Source of the DNA: Streptomyces vietnamensis
Lineage (GTDB): Bacteria > Actinomycetota > Actinomycetes > Streptomycetales > Streptomycetaceae
Reading direction: 5' to 3'
Assembly: GCF_000830005.1 (NCBI RefSeq)
Contig: NZ_CP010407.1
Location: 2,771,001-2,835,000 of the forward strand
DNA length: 64,000 nucleotides
Made by a program: the position numbers and the translations under genes. Under the pieces are notes generated by a model. That model was not told the DNA's origin, searched no databases, and was given only the letters and a program-made list of their open reading frames with translations. Positions 30,756 to 38,343 of this stretch are shown here, piece by piece; the stretch's first letter is position 1, and each line of letters begins with the position of its first letter.

Positions 30756-31799
30756 ATGACTGCCCACACGCCTGTCTTCTGCTCGATCGTCCCCCCGCAC
30801 GTCCTGGACCGCCTCGCCCGGTCCGCGGACCCCGCCGTCGCCGAGGCCGCCCGGCGCACCCTCGCGGTGGACCTCGGCCATCGCGAGGCCCGGACCGTCC
30901 GGCCCGCCTCGGGCCCGGCGGAACCGGGCACCGGAAAGCCCCGGCGCACGATCTACGACGCCAAGAACGGCACCCAGCTGCCCGGCCACCAGGTGCGCGC
31001 CGAGGGAGAGCCGACGCTCGCCGACGGCACGGCCAACCGCGCCTACAGCGGGCTCGGCGCCACCTTCGACCTCTTCCACGAGGTCTACGGCCGCGACTCG
31101 ATCGACGGCGTGGGGCTGCCGCTCCTCGCCACCGTCCACTACGACGAGAAGTACGACAACGCCTTCTGGAACGGCGAGCAGATGGTGTTCGGCGACGGCG
31201 ACGGCGAACTGTTCCTCGACTTCACCCTGCCGGTCGACGTCATCGGCCACGAGCTGGCCCACGGCTTCACCCAGCACACGGCGAACCTCGCGTACTACGG
31301 GCAGGCCGGCGCGCTCAACGAGTCCGTGTCCGACGTCTTCGGCTCCCTCGTGAAGCAGCACGCCCTCGGCCAGACCGCGGACCAGGCCGACTGGCTCATC
31401 GGGGCCGGGCTGCTCGCCCCCTCCGTCAGCGGCGAGGCGCTGCGCTCCATGAAGGCCCCGGGCACGGCGTACGACGACGACGTCCTCGGCAAGGACCCCC
31501 AGCCCGCCCACATGGACGACTACGTGCGCACCAACTCCGACAACGGCGGTGTGCACATCAACTCCGGCATCCCGAACCACGCCTTCTACCTGGCGGCCAC
31601 CGCGCTCGGCAACCACGCCTGGGAGCGGGCCGGCCGGATCTGGTACGAGGTGATGACCGGCGGCACCCTGACCGAGGAGGCCCGGTTCTCCGAGTTCGCG
31701 CGGGCGACGGTGGCGGCGGCCCGGCAGCTCTTCGGCGAGGGCGAGGAGGCCGCGGCCGTGCTCGACGCCTGGGCGCGGGTCGGCGTACCGACCTCGTGA
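30756..31799 (+). CDS. M4-family metallopeptidase, protealysin-like
   Basis: Zinc endopeptidase of the thermolysin family, 347 aa. It has no signal peptide but an N-terminal IVPPHVLDRLA (11-21), which resembles the short propeptide of protealysins. Catalytic parts: VDVIGHELAHGFTQH (HELAH 165-169), the third zinc ligand Glu189 in GALNESVSDVFG, and GGVHINSGIPN (264-274). Protealysins are made as cytoplasmic precursors and are linked to bacterial interaction with host cells or neighbours. An inhibitor gene of the emfourin type follows 29 bp later, so the two form a protease-inhibitor unit. Confidence 0.9.
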   Translation: MTAHTPVFCSIVPPHVLDRLARSADPAVAEAARRTLAVDLGHREARTVRPASGPAEPGTGKPRRTIYDAKNGTQLPGHQVRAEGEPTLADGTANRAYSGLGATFDLFHEVYGRDSIDGVGLPLLATVHYDEKYDNAFWNGEQMVFGDGDGELFLDFTLPVDVIGHELAHGFTQHTANLAYYGQAGALNESVSDVFGSLVKQHALGQTADQADWLIGAGLLAPSVSGEALRSMKAPGTAYDDDVLGKDPQPAHMDDYVRTNSDNGGVHINSGIPNHAFYLAATALGNHAWERAGRIWYEVMTGGTLTEEARFSEFARATVAAARQLFGEGEEAAAVLDAWARVGVPTS

Positions 31800-31828
31800 G
31801 CCGGCCGGTTCTGCGGTAGACAGGGCCC

Positions 31829-32086
31829 ATGCGGATTCGAGTGCGGCGCACGGGCGGTTTCGCGGGCATCGAGCGGTCGGCGGAGGTGGACGTCTCGGGA
31901 CCCGAGTGGGAGTCCCTGTCCGCCGCCGTCCTCGCGGACGGGGACGGCGGCGGTGGCGACCGGGGCGTGCCGGACGGCTTCTCGTACGAGATCACCGTCG
32001 ACGGCCGCACGGTCCACTGCCGCGACCCGCGCCTCACGGACGCTCAGAGGACCCTCGTGACGAGGGTCCTCAAGGAAGGCGCGTAG
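31829..32086 (+). CDS. protealysin inhibitor, emfourin family
   Basis: 85-aa protein of the emfourin type: MRIRVRRTGGFAGIERSAEVD, a central SAAVLADGDGGGGDRG loop, YEITVDGR and ending in a short helix. Emfourin of Serratia is known to inhibit its protealysin by a slow-binding mode and lies in the same operon as its target, as here. Its 3' end contains an 11-bp perfect stem (32047-32057 with 32061-32071) that is probably the transcription terminator, located inside the coding sequence. Confidence 0.85.
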   Translation: MRIRVRRTGGFAGIERSAEVDVSGPEWESLSAAVLADGDGGGGDRGVPDGFSYEITVDGRTVHCRDPRLTDAQRTLVTRVLKEGA

Positions 32087-32089
32087 GCC

Positions 32090-33412
32090 CTAGCGGGGGG
32101 CGCGGCGCCAGAACCTGTTCTCCTTCGGCGGCCGGACCTCCAGGGACCACTCGCCCTCGGCGCTCTTGACCTGCACGAGCAGGGGCCCCTCGGGCAGCGG
32201 CCGCGAGTCCCTGGGCCACCTGCTCGCCACGTTGGCCAGCAGGTGGTCGCGGCCCTCCGGCTCCTGCCCCTGCACGTGGAAATAGGCGTGGCCGAACCCC
32301 GTGCGGAGCCGGGAGGAGAGCTGGGCGGCCGGACCCGTGTACAGCAGCACGTCGCCTCCCCGCCCCCGGGCGCTGCGGCCGAGCTCCTCCACGGTGCTCA
32401 CCGGACGAACGGCGACCGTCCACTCGCTGCCGTAGGCGTTCACACGCAGGCGCAGCGGGTTCCGGCCGTCGTGCCGCAGCAGCCCGCGGCCCTCGTGGTC
32501 CTCCAGGGTCGTGTTCGCGAGCAGGACGTCGCACTCGCCCTTTTCATCGAGGCTGTCCACTCCGAAGTAGCCGTCACCCTTCCGGGTGGAGTCGACCAGG
32601 ACGTAGCCGGCCGGGATCGGCACGTCGACGGTGATGGTCGTGGTGCCCTTGCCGCTGCGGACGAATTCCGGGAAGTCCTCGCCGAAGAGCTCGATGTCCG
32701 ACTGCGGGCCGACGCGCGCGGGCCTCTGAGCAGGGACCCGGGCCCGTGCCGGGGCGGCGGCCCCGGCCTCGGCCTCCCGGACCTTGGCCAGGAGCTCCTC
32801 TGGAATGGCCTCGGGCGGGGCGCCGACGGAGGCGGGCTCGTCTTCGGGGGCGGGCTCGTCCCCGGGGGCGGGTTCCGGGTCCCTGCCCACGATGCCGAAG
32901 TCCTCGGCGAGGCCGACGAGGCCGGAGGCGTATCCCTGGCCGACCGCGCGGAACTTCCACCCGCCGTCGCGCCGGTAGAACTCGCCGAGGAGGAACGCCG
33001 TCTCGGTGCTCGCGTCGTCGACCTCGTACAGCGCCAGCTGCTCGCCGGTGGCGGCGCTGGTCGTCCGTATGTGCAGGCCCGGCACCTCGCCGAACGTCCC
33101 GTCCTCGCTGGAGGCGGTGATCACGATGCGCCGGACGGCGGGCTCCACGCGCGCGGTGTCGATCTCCAGCCAGTCGGCGACCCGCTGCTCCTCGTCCCGT
33201 ACCTGCCCGAGCAGGCGCACCGCGCCGGACGTGTGCGCGGGCTGGTTGTAGAAGACCAGGTCGCCGTCGCCCCTGACCCGGCCGTCGGCGTCGAGCAGCA
33301 GGGCCGAGGCGTCGACCTCCGGCACCCCGTCACCGGCGGCCCGCCGGACGACCGCGATCCGCCACACCTGCCCGGGGACCGGCAGGTTTCCCCCCTTGAC
33401 GATCTTTGTCAC
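32090..33412 (-). CDS. TerD-family protein with extra C-terminal domain
   Basis: 440 aa. N-terminal TerD domain (1-180): KGGNLPVPGQVWRIAVV, DASALLLDADGRVRGDGDLVFYNQP (calcium-binding acidic residues), and FLLGEFYRRDGGWKFRAVGQGYASGL. A Pro/Glu-rich linker (about 182-215) leads to a second, unrecognised beta-rich domain (about 240-440: TITVDVPIPAGYVLVDST and SEWTVAVRPVSTVEEL, repeated in type near 415 as WSLEVRPP). TerD proteins occur in tellurite and stress resistance and in calcium-dependent membrane complexes; the C-terminal half may mediate target binding. Its end is only 3 bp from the emfourin gene end. Confidence 0.88.
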   Translation of the reverse strand: MTKIVKGGNLPVPGQVWRIAVVRRAAGDGVPEVDASALLLDADGRVRGDGDLVFYNQPAHTSGAVRLLGQVRDEEQRVADWLEIDTARVEPAVRRIVITASSEDGTFGEVPGLHIRTTSAATGEQLALYEVDDASTETAFLLGEFYRRDGGWKFRAVGQGYASGLVGLAEDFGIVGRDPEPAPGDEPAPEDEPASVGAPPEAIPEELLAKVREAEAGAAAPARARVPAQRPARVGPQSDIELFGEDFPEFVRSGKGTTTITVDVPIPAGYVLVDSTRKGDGYFGVDSLDEKGECDVLLANTTLEDHEGRGLLRHDGRNPLRLRVNAYGSEWTVAVRPVSTVEELGRSARGRGGDVLLYTGPAAQLSSRLRTGFGHAYFHVQGQEPEGRDHLLANVASRWPRDSRPLPEGPLLVQVKSAEGEWSLEVRPPKENRFWRRAPR

Positions 33413-33460
33413 GGCGCCATGCTGGCACGCGTCCCCGGACGCCGCCCGGAAAAACCGGAA

Positions 33461-33617
33461 CTAGAACCCGAGCTTCCGCAGCTGCTTGGGCCCCCTCTTC
33501 ACTGCCGTCCTCGCACCGCGAGGCCCCTGGGGCCTCGCGGGCTTCGCACGGCTGCGCCGGCCTCCGGCCGGACGGTGGCGGGTTGCCCTAGAACCCGAGC
33601 TTGCGGAGCTGCTTGGG
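33461..33617. repeat. duplicated 3' end of era: copies at 33461-33490 and 33588-33617
   Basis: The last 10 codons of era (PKQLRKLGF plus stop, 33588-33617) reappear 127 bp downstream at 33461-33490. Both encode the same peptide; the two base differences are synonymous (CTC to CTG, CGC to CGG). Between them lie 97 bp with a near-perfect 25-bp palindrome (33516-33540) that may act as terminator. Confidence 0.9.
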
Positions 33618-34538
33618 ATCCCGCTGCCAGTCCTTCGCGACCTTCACGTGGAGGTCGAGGAAGACCGGGGTGCCGAGGAGGGCCTCGATGTGCTTGCGGG
33701 ACTTCATGCCGACCTCCTTGAGGCGGCTGCCCTTCGGGCCGATGATGATGCCCTTCTGGCTGGGGCGCTCGATGTACACGTTCGCGTGGATGTCGAGCAG
33801 CGGCCGGTCCGCCGGGCGGTTCTCGCGCGGGATCATCTCCTCGACGACCACCGCGATCGAGTGCGGCAGCTCGTCCCGTACGCCTTCGAGCGCGGCCTCG
33901 CGGATCAGCTCCGCGACCATGACCTGCTCCGGCTCGTCCGTGAGGTCGCCCTCCGGGTAGAGCGGCGGGGACTCCGGCAGGAGCGGGATGAGCAGGTCGG
34001 CGACGAGCTGGACCTGCTTGTCGCCGACGGCCGAGACCGGGACGATCTGCTGCCACTCGAAGCCGAGCTCCTTGCCGAGCTGGTCGATCGCGATCAGCTG
34101 CTCGGCGAGGGTCTTGGAGTCGACCAGGTCGGTCTTGGTGATGATCGCGACCTTCGGGGTCTTCTTGATCCCGGCGAGCTCCTTGGCGATGAAGCGGTCG
34201 CCGGGGCCGAGCTTCTGGTCGGCGGGCAGGCAGAAGCCGATCACGTCGACCTCGGCCCAGGTGGTGCGCACGACGTCGTTGAGCCGCTCGCCGAGGAGGG
34301 TGCGCGGCTTGTGGAGGCCGGGGGTGTCGACCAGGATCAGCTGCGCGTCCGGGCGGTGCACGATGCCGCGGACGGTGTGCCGGGTGGTCTGCGGCCGGTT
34401 CGAGGTGATGGCCACCTTCTGGCCGACCAGAGCGTTCGTGAGGGTGGACTTGCCCGCGTTGGGGCGGCCGACGAAGCAGGCGAAGCCGGCCCGGTGGACG
34501 GCTTCGGTTTCTTGGTTGCGAGCGCTCATGGGGGCCAT
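33588..34538 (-). CDS. era: GTPase Era
   Basis: Essential GTPase in 16S rRNA maturation and 30S assembly, 316 aa. G1 GRPNAGKST (24-32), G3 DTPG in LILVDTPGLHKP, G4 TKTD, and effector loop SNRPQTTRHTVRGI; C-terminal KH domain (about 220-316) with IIIGPKGSRLKEVGMKSRKHIEALLG. Starts at 34538 or at the Met three codons on (34529). The 3' end is duplicated downstream (33461-33490). Confidence 0.96.
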   Translation of the reverse strand: MAPMSARNQETEAVHRAGFACFVGRPNAGKSTLTNALVGQKVAITSNRPQTTRHTVRGIVHRPDAQLILVDTPGLHKPRTLLGERLNDVVRTTWAEVDVIGFCLPADQKLGPGDRFIAKELAGIKKTPKVAIITKTDLVDSKTLAEQLIAIDQLGKELGFEWQQIVPVSAVGDKQVQLVADLLIPLLPESPPLYPEGDLTDEPEQVMVAELIREAALEGVRDELPHSIAVVVEEMIPRENRPADRPLLDIHANVYIERPSQKGIIIGPKGSRLKEVGMKSRKHIEALLGTPVFLDLHVKVAKDWQRDPKQLRKLGF

Positions 34539-34578
34539 TGTCCCCGATGAGCGCCCGCGTCACGCACTCAGTGCGGTC

Positions 34579-35541
34579 TCAGGCCTCGCCCGGGGTCTCG
34601 ACCGGTGCCCGGCGGCGCCGTATCCGCAGGCCGTAGAGCCCGGCCGCGCCGCCCGTGACGAGGACCGCGGCGGCGAGCCAGGGCAGGGCCAGGAAGGACA
34701 CGGTGCCGCTCTCCTGCACGTCCTTCGCGGTGGCGGTGAGGGTGACGTCGCCCCAGTCGAGCTGCGGGGAGCCGGTCCAGCGCTCGGTGAGCCGGATCTT
34801 CTGCCGGGGCAGCAGCTCGGCCGGGACCCCGACGAGGTCGCGGTCCAGGAGGGTGCGGCCGAAGAGGCCCCGGGCCTTCAGGACGACCTTGGGGTTGAGG
34901 GTGACGTTGCCCAGGTTGTGCAGGGTGTACGAGACGAGGGCGCTGCTCGTGCGGGTGCCGGGGACGAGCGGCCGGTCCTGGTCGAGGGCGAGGTCCTCGA
35001 CGGCGAGGGCGGGGACGGTCGGCCCGTTGACCCGGAGGTAGACGCGGGCGCCGACCGCGCGCTGCACGCCGACGGCGACGGAGCCCTTCGCCCCCGGGGC
35101 GATCCGCTCGTCGAGGGCGACGAGGGCTCCCGGGTGGTCGCCGGGGTCGGCGTCGGCGGGGACGGTCAGGGTGTAGGGGACCGTGACGGCGGAGCGGGCC
35201 GGGACGGTGATCCGGGTCCGCTCGGGCTTGATCCAGGCGCCGGCGCCGGTCTGCTTCTCCCGCTGGGTGCGGACGGCGAAGCCGCCGTCGCGGTCGGTGT
35301 TGTAGGCGTCGGCGCCGTACAGCCGGAAGGTGAGCGGGGCGGCGGTCTTGTTGGCGACGGTGACGCGGTCGGTGAGCGTGCTGCCGGGATCGGCGGAGAG
35401 GTAGAAGTACGGGCGGCCGCCGAGCTTCGAGGCGGCCGGGTAGACGGCCCACTCGCCGTTCTCGGCGGCCTGGGCGCCCGGCGCGAGGCCGAGCAGCACG
35501 AGGAGCGTGCTCAGGAGGAGGACGTACGGCTTCGTGCGCAC
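34579..35541 (-). CDS. membrane-anchored DUF916/WxL-interaction-type surface protein
   Basis: 320 aa. Signal peptide (about 1-25, LLLSTLLVLLGLAPGAQA), the extracellular domain resembling the WxL-protein peptidoglycan/interaction domain (DPGSTLTDRVTVANKTAAPLTFRLYGADAY at about 50-80 and YTLTVPADADPGDHPGAL), a second Ig-like part (SYTLHNLGNVTLNPK), and one C-terminal membrane helix (LPWLAAAVLVTGGAAGLYGL) with a basic tail. Such proteins partner with WxL-domain proteins at the wall. It lies 65 bp downstream of the WxL-like gene. This organisation is classical in Firmicutes but rare in description in Streptomyces. Confidence 0.78.
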   Translation of the reverse strand: MRTKPYVLLLSTLLVLLGLAPGAQAAENGEWAVYPAASKLGGRPYFYLSADPGSTLTDRVTVANKTAAPLTFRLYGADAYNTDRDGGFAVRTQREKQTGAGAWIKPERTRITVPARSAVTVPYTLTVPADADPGDHPGALVALDERIAPGAKGSVAVGVQRAVGARVYLRVNGPTVPALAVEDLALDQDRPLVPGTRTSSALVSYTLHNLGNVTLNPKVVLKARGLFGRTLLDRDLVGVPAELLPRQKIRLTERWTGSPQLDWGDVTLTATAKDVQESGTVSFLALPWLAAAVLVTGGAAGLYGLRIRRRRAPVETPGEA

Positions 35542-35606
35542 GGGTGCGGACCCCCGGGGTGCGGATCGGAGCGGGCCGGCCGGGTGCGCGCCCGGCCCGC
35601 GAGCGG

Positions 35607-36938
35607 TCAGGACAGGGTCAGCGTGAGCACGCCCGCGTACGAGCCGGGCGCGGTGAACGCCGGGACGTCGAGGGAGAGCTGCGCGTCGACGGTGAACTCG
35701 CCGCCCGTGAGGGTGCCGTTCGGGGTGGAGGCGAGGGTCGCGCCGCCGCTGCCGACCGGTCCCGCCGAGCCTGCGGCGCAGGCGCTGGGGCTGCCCGCCT
35801 TGGCGGTGCAGGCGGGGGTCCAGGACAGGTTCCCGGCGCCGATGGCGCCGCCGGGGCCGGTGAAGTCGGTGACCTTGCCGGTCAGGGACCAGCCGGCGGG
35901 GCCGCCGCGGAAGTCCTTGACGGTCACCGTCTGGAGGGCGCCCTTGGCCGCGCCGCCCGCGCCGAAGTCGACGGAGGACAGCTGGACGGCGTCCCCGGCC
36001 TGGGTCATGGACAGCTCACCGGGGGTGACGGCCGCCGTGATCGTCTGGCTGTTCGGCGGCGCCGGCACGATCACCTTGTACGCGACGGGGCCCGCGCCCT
36101 TCTCCGGGTCCCAGGCCGCGCCCTCGTACGCCACGATCCCGGTGGTCGCCGGGTCGTTGACCTTCAGGCGCGCGGCGAAGCCGCCCTCGCTGTCGGTCGT
36201 GACGGTCATCTTGTCGGCGGTCTCCGCCGCTCCGGCGCGGCCGACGACGGTGACCTCGGTGAGCGGGGTGAACTTGGAGCCGGTGACGGTGACGCGGACG
36301 CCCGGGTCGCCGGAGGCGTTGTCGAGCTGGAGCGCGCGGGTGTTGGGGTGGGTGGCGGGGCTCGCGACGACCGTCTCGGAGACCGGGGCGGGCGGGTTGA
36401 GCACCGTACAGGGGGTGTCCAGCTCCATGAGGTAGCTGGTGTGGATGTTGTAGTCGCCGGGCGAGAGGGTGATCGAGCCGGCCTCGGTGGCGGTGAAGGT
36501 GCCCGTCATGGAGAAGGCCGGGAAGGAGCCCTTGCCGGGGACCGGCGGGTTCTTCTTGGGGCCGGTGACGGTGACCGTGCCGCTCTGGGCGCCGCCGAGG
36601 ACCACCTTTCCGGTGGGCGTCATGATGTCGGCCGGGAGCGCGAGGTCGACGGGGTTGGACGCGGCGGGCTTGGTGACCGTGTAGGTGACGGTCACGGTCT
36701 CGCCGACCTTGGGGCTGGGCTTGTCCACCGTGATCTGGGCGGTGGTGGTGCCCTCGATGGGCGGGATGTTGGCGATCGGCGGCGGGACGCAGCGGGTCTG
36801 GAAGTCCACCGCCTGCGAGGTGGTCGCCGCGCCGGCCGGGGCGGCGAGCGCGCCGCCGGCGAACGCGAGGGCGGTGGCGCCGAGGACGGCGGTCCAGCGC
36901 CGTCTTCGGGCCGCCGCCCGGGATCGGGTGAGTGCCAT
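35607..36938 (-). CDS. secreted multi-domain WxL-like surface protein
   Basis: 443 aa. Twin-Arg-like basic start (RSRAAARRRRW) and signal peptide to about 38; a first beta-sandwich domain with flanking Cys (FQTRC...ELDTPC, about 45-175); an Ig-like middle segment (GDPGVRVTVTGSKFTPLTEVTVVG); and a C-terminal WxL-like domain (about 305-443) with VTVKDFRGGPAGWSLTGKV (W-S-L), LSWTPAC, and ending LTLTLS. The ATG at 36938 follows AGGAGGGGG. Its first domain shares layout with the 159-aa secreted protein encoded upstream. Role probably in wall attachment (inference). Confidence 0.78.
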   Translation of the reverse strand: MALTRSRAAARRRRWTAVLGATALAFAGGALAAPAGAATTSQAVDFQTRCVPPPIANIPPIEGTTTAQITVDKPSPKVGETVTVTYTVTKPAASNPVDLALPADIMTPTGKVVLGGAQSGTVTVTGPKKNPPVPGKGSFPAFSMTGTFTATEAGSITLSPGDYNIHTSYLMELDTPCTVLNPPAPVSETVVASPATHPNTRALQLDNASGDPGVRVTVTGSKFTPLTEVTVVGRAGAAETADKMTVTTDSEGGFAARLKVNDPATTGIVAYEGAAWDPEKGAGPVAYKVIVPAPPNSQTITAAVTPGELSMTQAGDAVQLSSVDFGAGGAAKGALQTVTVKDFRGGPAGWSLTGKVTDFTGPGGAIGAGNLSWTPACTAKAGSPSACAAGSAGPVGSGGATLASTPNGTLTGGEFTVDAQLSLDVPAFTAPGSYAGVLTLTLS

Positions 36939-37099
36939 GTGTGTGCCCCCTCCTGAGGGATGAGTGGGCGCCATTGACGGCTGCGGGCGGAGAGAAGTCA
37001 ATGGAATCGAAATACACCGACTGATGACCCATCAGATACTGTCAAGATCGCGAGATCGATGGCGTTTCCGCAGGTCACGGCCGCACGAGCACGACAGAG

Positions 37100-37126
37100 A
37101 CCGGTGTCACCCAGGGCGACACCGGT
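37100..37126 (-). terminator. hairpin after the 159-aa secreted protein gene
   Basis: ACCGGTGTC (37100-37108) pairs with GACACCGGT (37118-37126), 16 bp beyond the stop at 37142. It separates this gene from the WxL-like gene on the same strand. Confidence 0.65.
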
Positions 37127-37141
37127 CCGGTTGGTACGGGC

Positions 37142-37621
37142 TCAGCTGAAGATGAACGGACCCGGCGACTGCGAGGTCACCGCGTCACAGTTCACCGTGA
37201 CCCCGAAGATCACCATCTTGAGGGCGACCCCCGCGAAGTACGAGTTGAGGCTGTCGCCCGAGGCCACGGTCCCGCTGAGCGGGCCGATCTTGACGGACTG
37301 CCCGGCGGCGAGTGCCGGGTTCTTCTTCCCGGTGAAGACCCGGGTGCCGCCGCCGGCCTTGGCCATCGTCAGGGTGGAGCTGATCGTGTCGGCGCCGACC
37401 CCGACCGGGGTCGTGATGGCCGACGTGAGGGTGATGGTCGCGGCGGTGCCGCTCTGCGTGGCCGTGAGGTTGGCGGTGCCGCTGCCCCACGTGCCGCAGT
37501 CGTACGTCGCCGTGGCCGAGCCCGGCGACACGGCACCGGCCGTCGGGGCGAAGGCGAGTCCGGCGGCGGCGAGCGCCCCGGTGAGTACCGCGACGGTCCC
37601 TAAGGTGCTTCTGCTTCTCAT
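37142..37621 (-). CDS. small secreted protein, beta-sandwich with one Cys pair
   Basis: 159 aa. Signal peptide (about 1-30, TLGTVAVLTGALAAAGLAFA), then a single domain rich in Thr/Ser/Gly with Cys at TATYDCGTWG and GVTVNCDAVT, close to both ends of the domain. Its layout matches the first domain of the 443-aa protein at 35607-36938 (two Cys, central GKKNPALAAGQSVKIGPLSG against GPKKNPPVPGKGSF), so the two are probably paralogous domains. Function unknown; first gene of the surface cluster. Confidence 0.72.
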   Translation of the reverse strand: MRSRSTLGTVAVLTGALAAAGLAFAPTAGAVSPGSATATYDCGTWGSGTANLTATQSGTAATITLTSAITTPVGVGADTISSTLTMAKAGGGTRVFTGKKNPALAAGQSVKIGPLSGTVASGDSLNSYFAGVALKMVIFGVTVNCDAVTSQSPGPFIFS

Positions 37622-37832
37622 GGCGAGTTCGAACCCCTTTCGATACCGAACGCAGGGGTGCGGACACTGCGTGAATGACGGGAGAACTGACGGTCCGTCG
37701 GACGAACCGCTGTCATTGACGCGCAGACGGCCGGGGAAGGCAAGAGAAGATGCGGTGATCCTTCACAAACACACAAGGGCGGCGGGGCCCGGCGCGTCGC
37801 CGGGCCCCGCCGCCCTGATCCCGCCCCTCGGC

Positions 37833-38195
37833 TCAGCCCGCGGTGACGGCCACCCGCAGCTTCCCGTCCGGACCCGCGAGCAGCACCGGGGTGTCCGGCC
37901 CGCCCAGGTCCCGTACCGCCGCGCGGTCCTCGTCCGAGGCGGCATCGGCGGTCGACACGACGGCCGCCGCCTCCAGGGACCGGGCGCCGCTGGCCACGGC
38001 CATCGCGACCGCGGTGCGCAGCGCGCTCAGCTTGAGCGACTCCAGCTCCACGGTGCCCGCCACATAGGTGCGGCCCGTCTCGTCGCGTACGGCCGCGCCC
38101 TCGGGCACGTCGTTACGGGCGCGGGCGCTCCGCGCCAGGGTGATGATCTTGAGGTCCTCGGCGCCGAGGTCGCCGTGCTCGCTGCTGAGTGTCAT
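37833..38195 (-). CDS. cytidine-deaminase-like protein lacking catalytic residues
   Basis: 120 aa with the fold pattern of cytidine deaminases: GAAVRDETGRTYVAGTVE, then ESLKLSALRTAVAMAVASGA. The family has a CAERTA-type motif at this place (zinc ligand and general base); here it reads SALRTA, so both Cys and Glu are gone, and the later PCxxC is also absent. Probably a non-enzymatic relative kept near era, where actinomycetes commonly carry it. Function unknown. Confidence 0.75.
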   Translation of the reverse strand: MTLSSEHGDLGAEDLKIITLARSARARNDVPEGAAVRDETGRTYVAGTVELESLKLSALRTAVAMAVASGARSLEAAAVVSTADAASDEDRAAVRDLGGPDTPVLLAGPDGKLRVAVTAG

Positions 38196-38238
38196 GCCCC
38201 GAGCATAGGTCGGAGCCCACGGGCACCCGGTCCTGGTC

Positions 38239-38343
38239 TCAGCCCGTGATCGGCTCCGGTCTCAGCCCGCGACCGCCCAGGGTCAGCCCGCCACCGCCCG
38301 GGGTCAGCCCGCGACCGCCCGGGGTCAGCCCGCGACCGGGTAC
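38239..38343. repeat. tandem 21-bp repeats covering the 3' end of the XRE gene
   Basis: Stop-codon contexts (TCA on the plus strand) recur at 38325, 38304, 38283, 38262 and 38239 (period 21, last step 23). Each unit on the minus strand reads GGTCGCGGGCTGA. The XRE gene ends in the first unit, so its stop and the preceding codons have been copied three to four times downstream. Confidence 0.85.

Noticed and set aside
33499..34563. Alternative frames over era as separate genes
   Set aside because: They are shadows of era; the Era frame has all G motifs and the KH domain.
37626..37640. GTTCGAACCC resembling a tRNA T-loop
   Set aside because: No acceptor stem, D-arm or anticodon arm fits around it; it lies in the leader of the 159-aa secreted protein gene.
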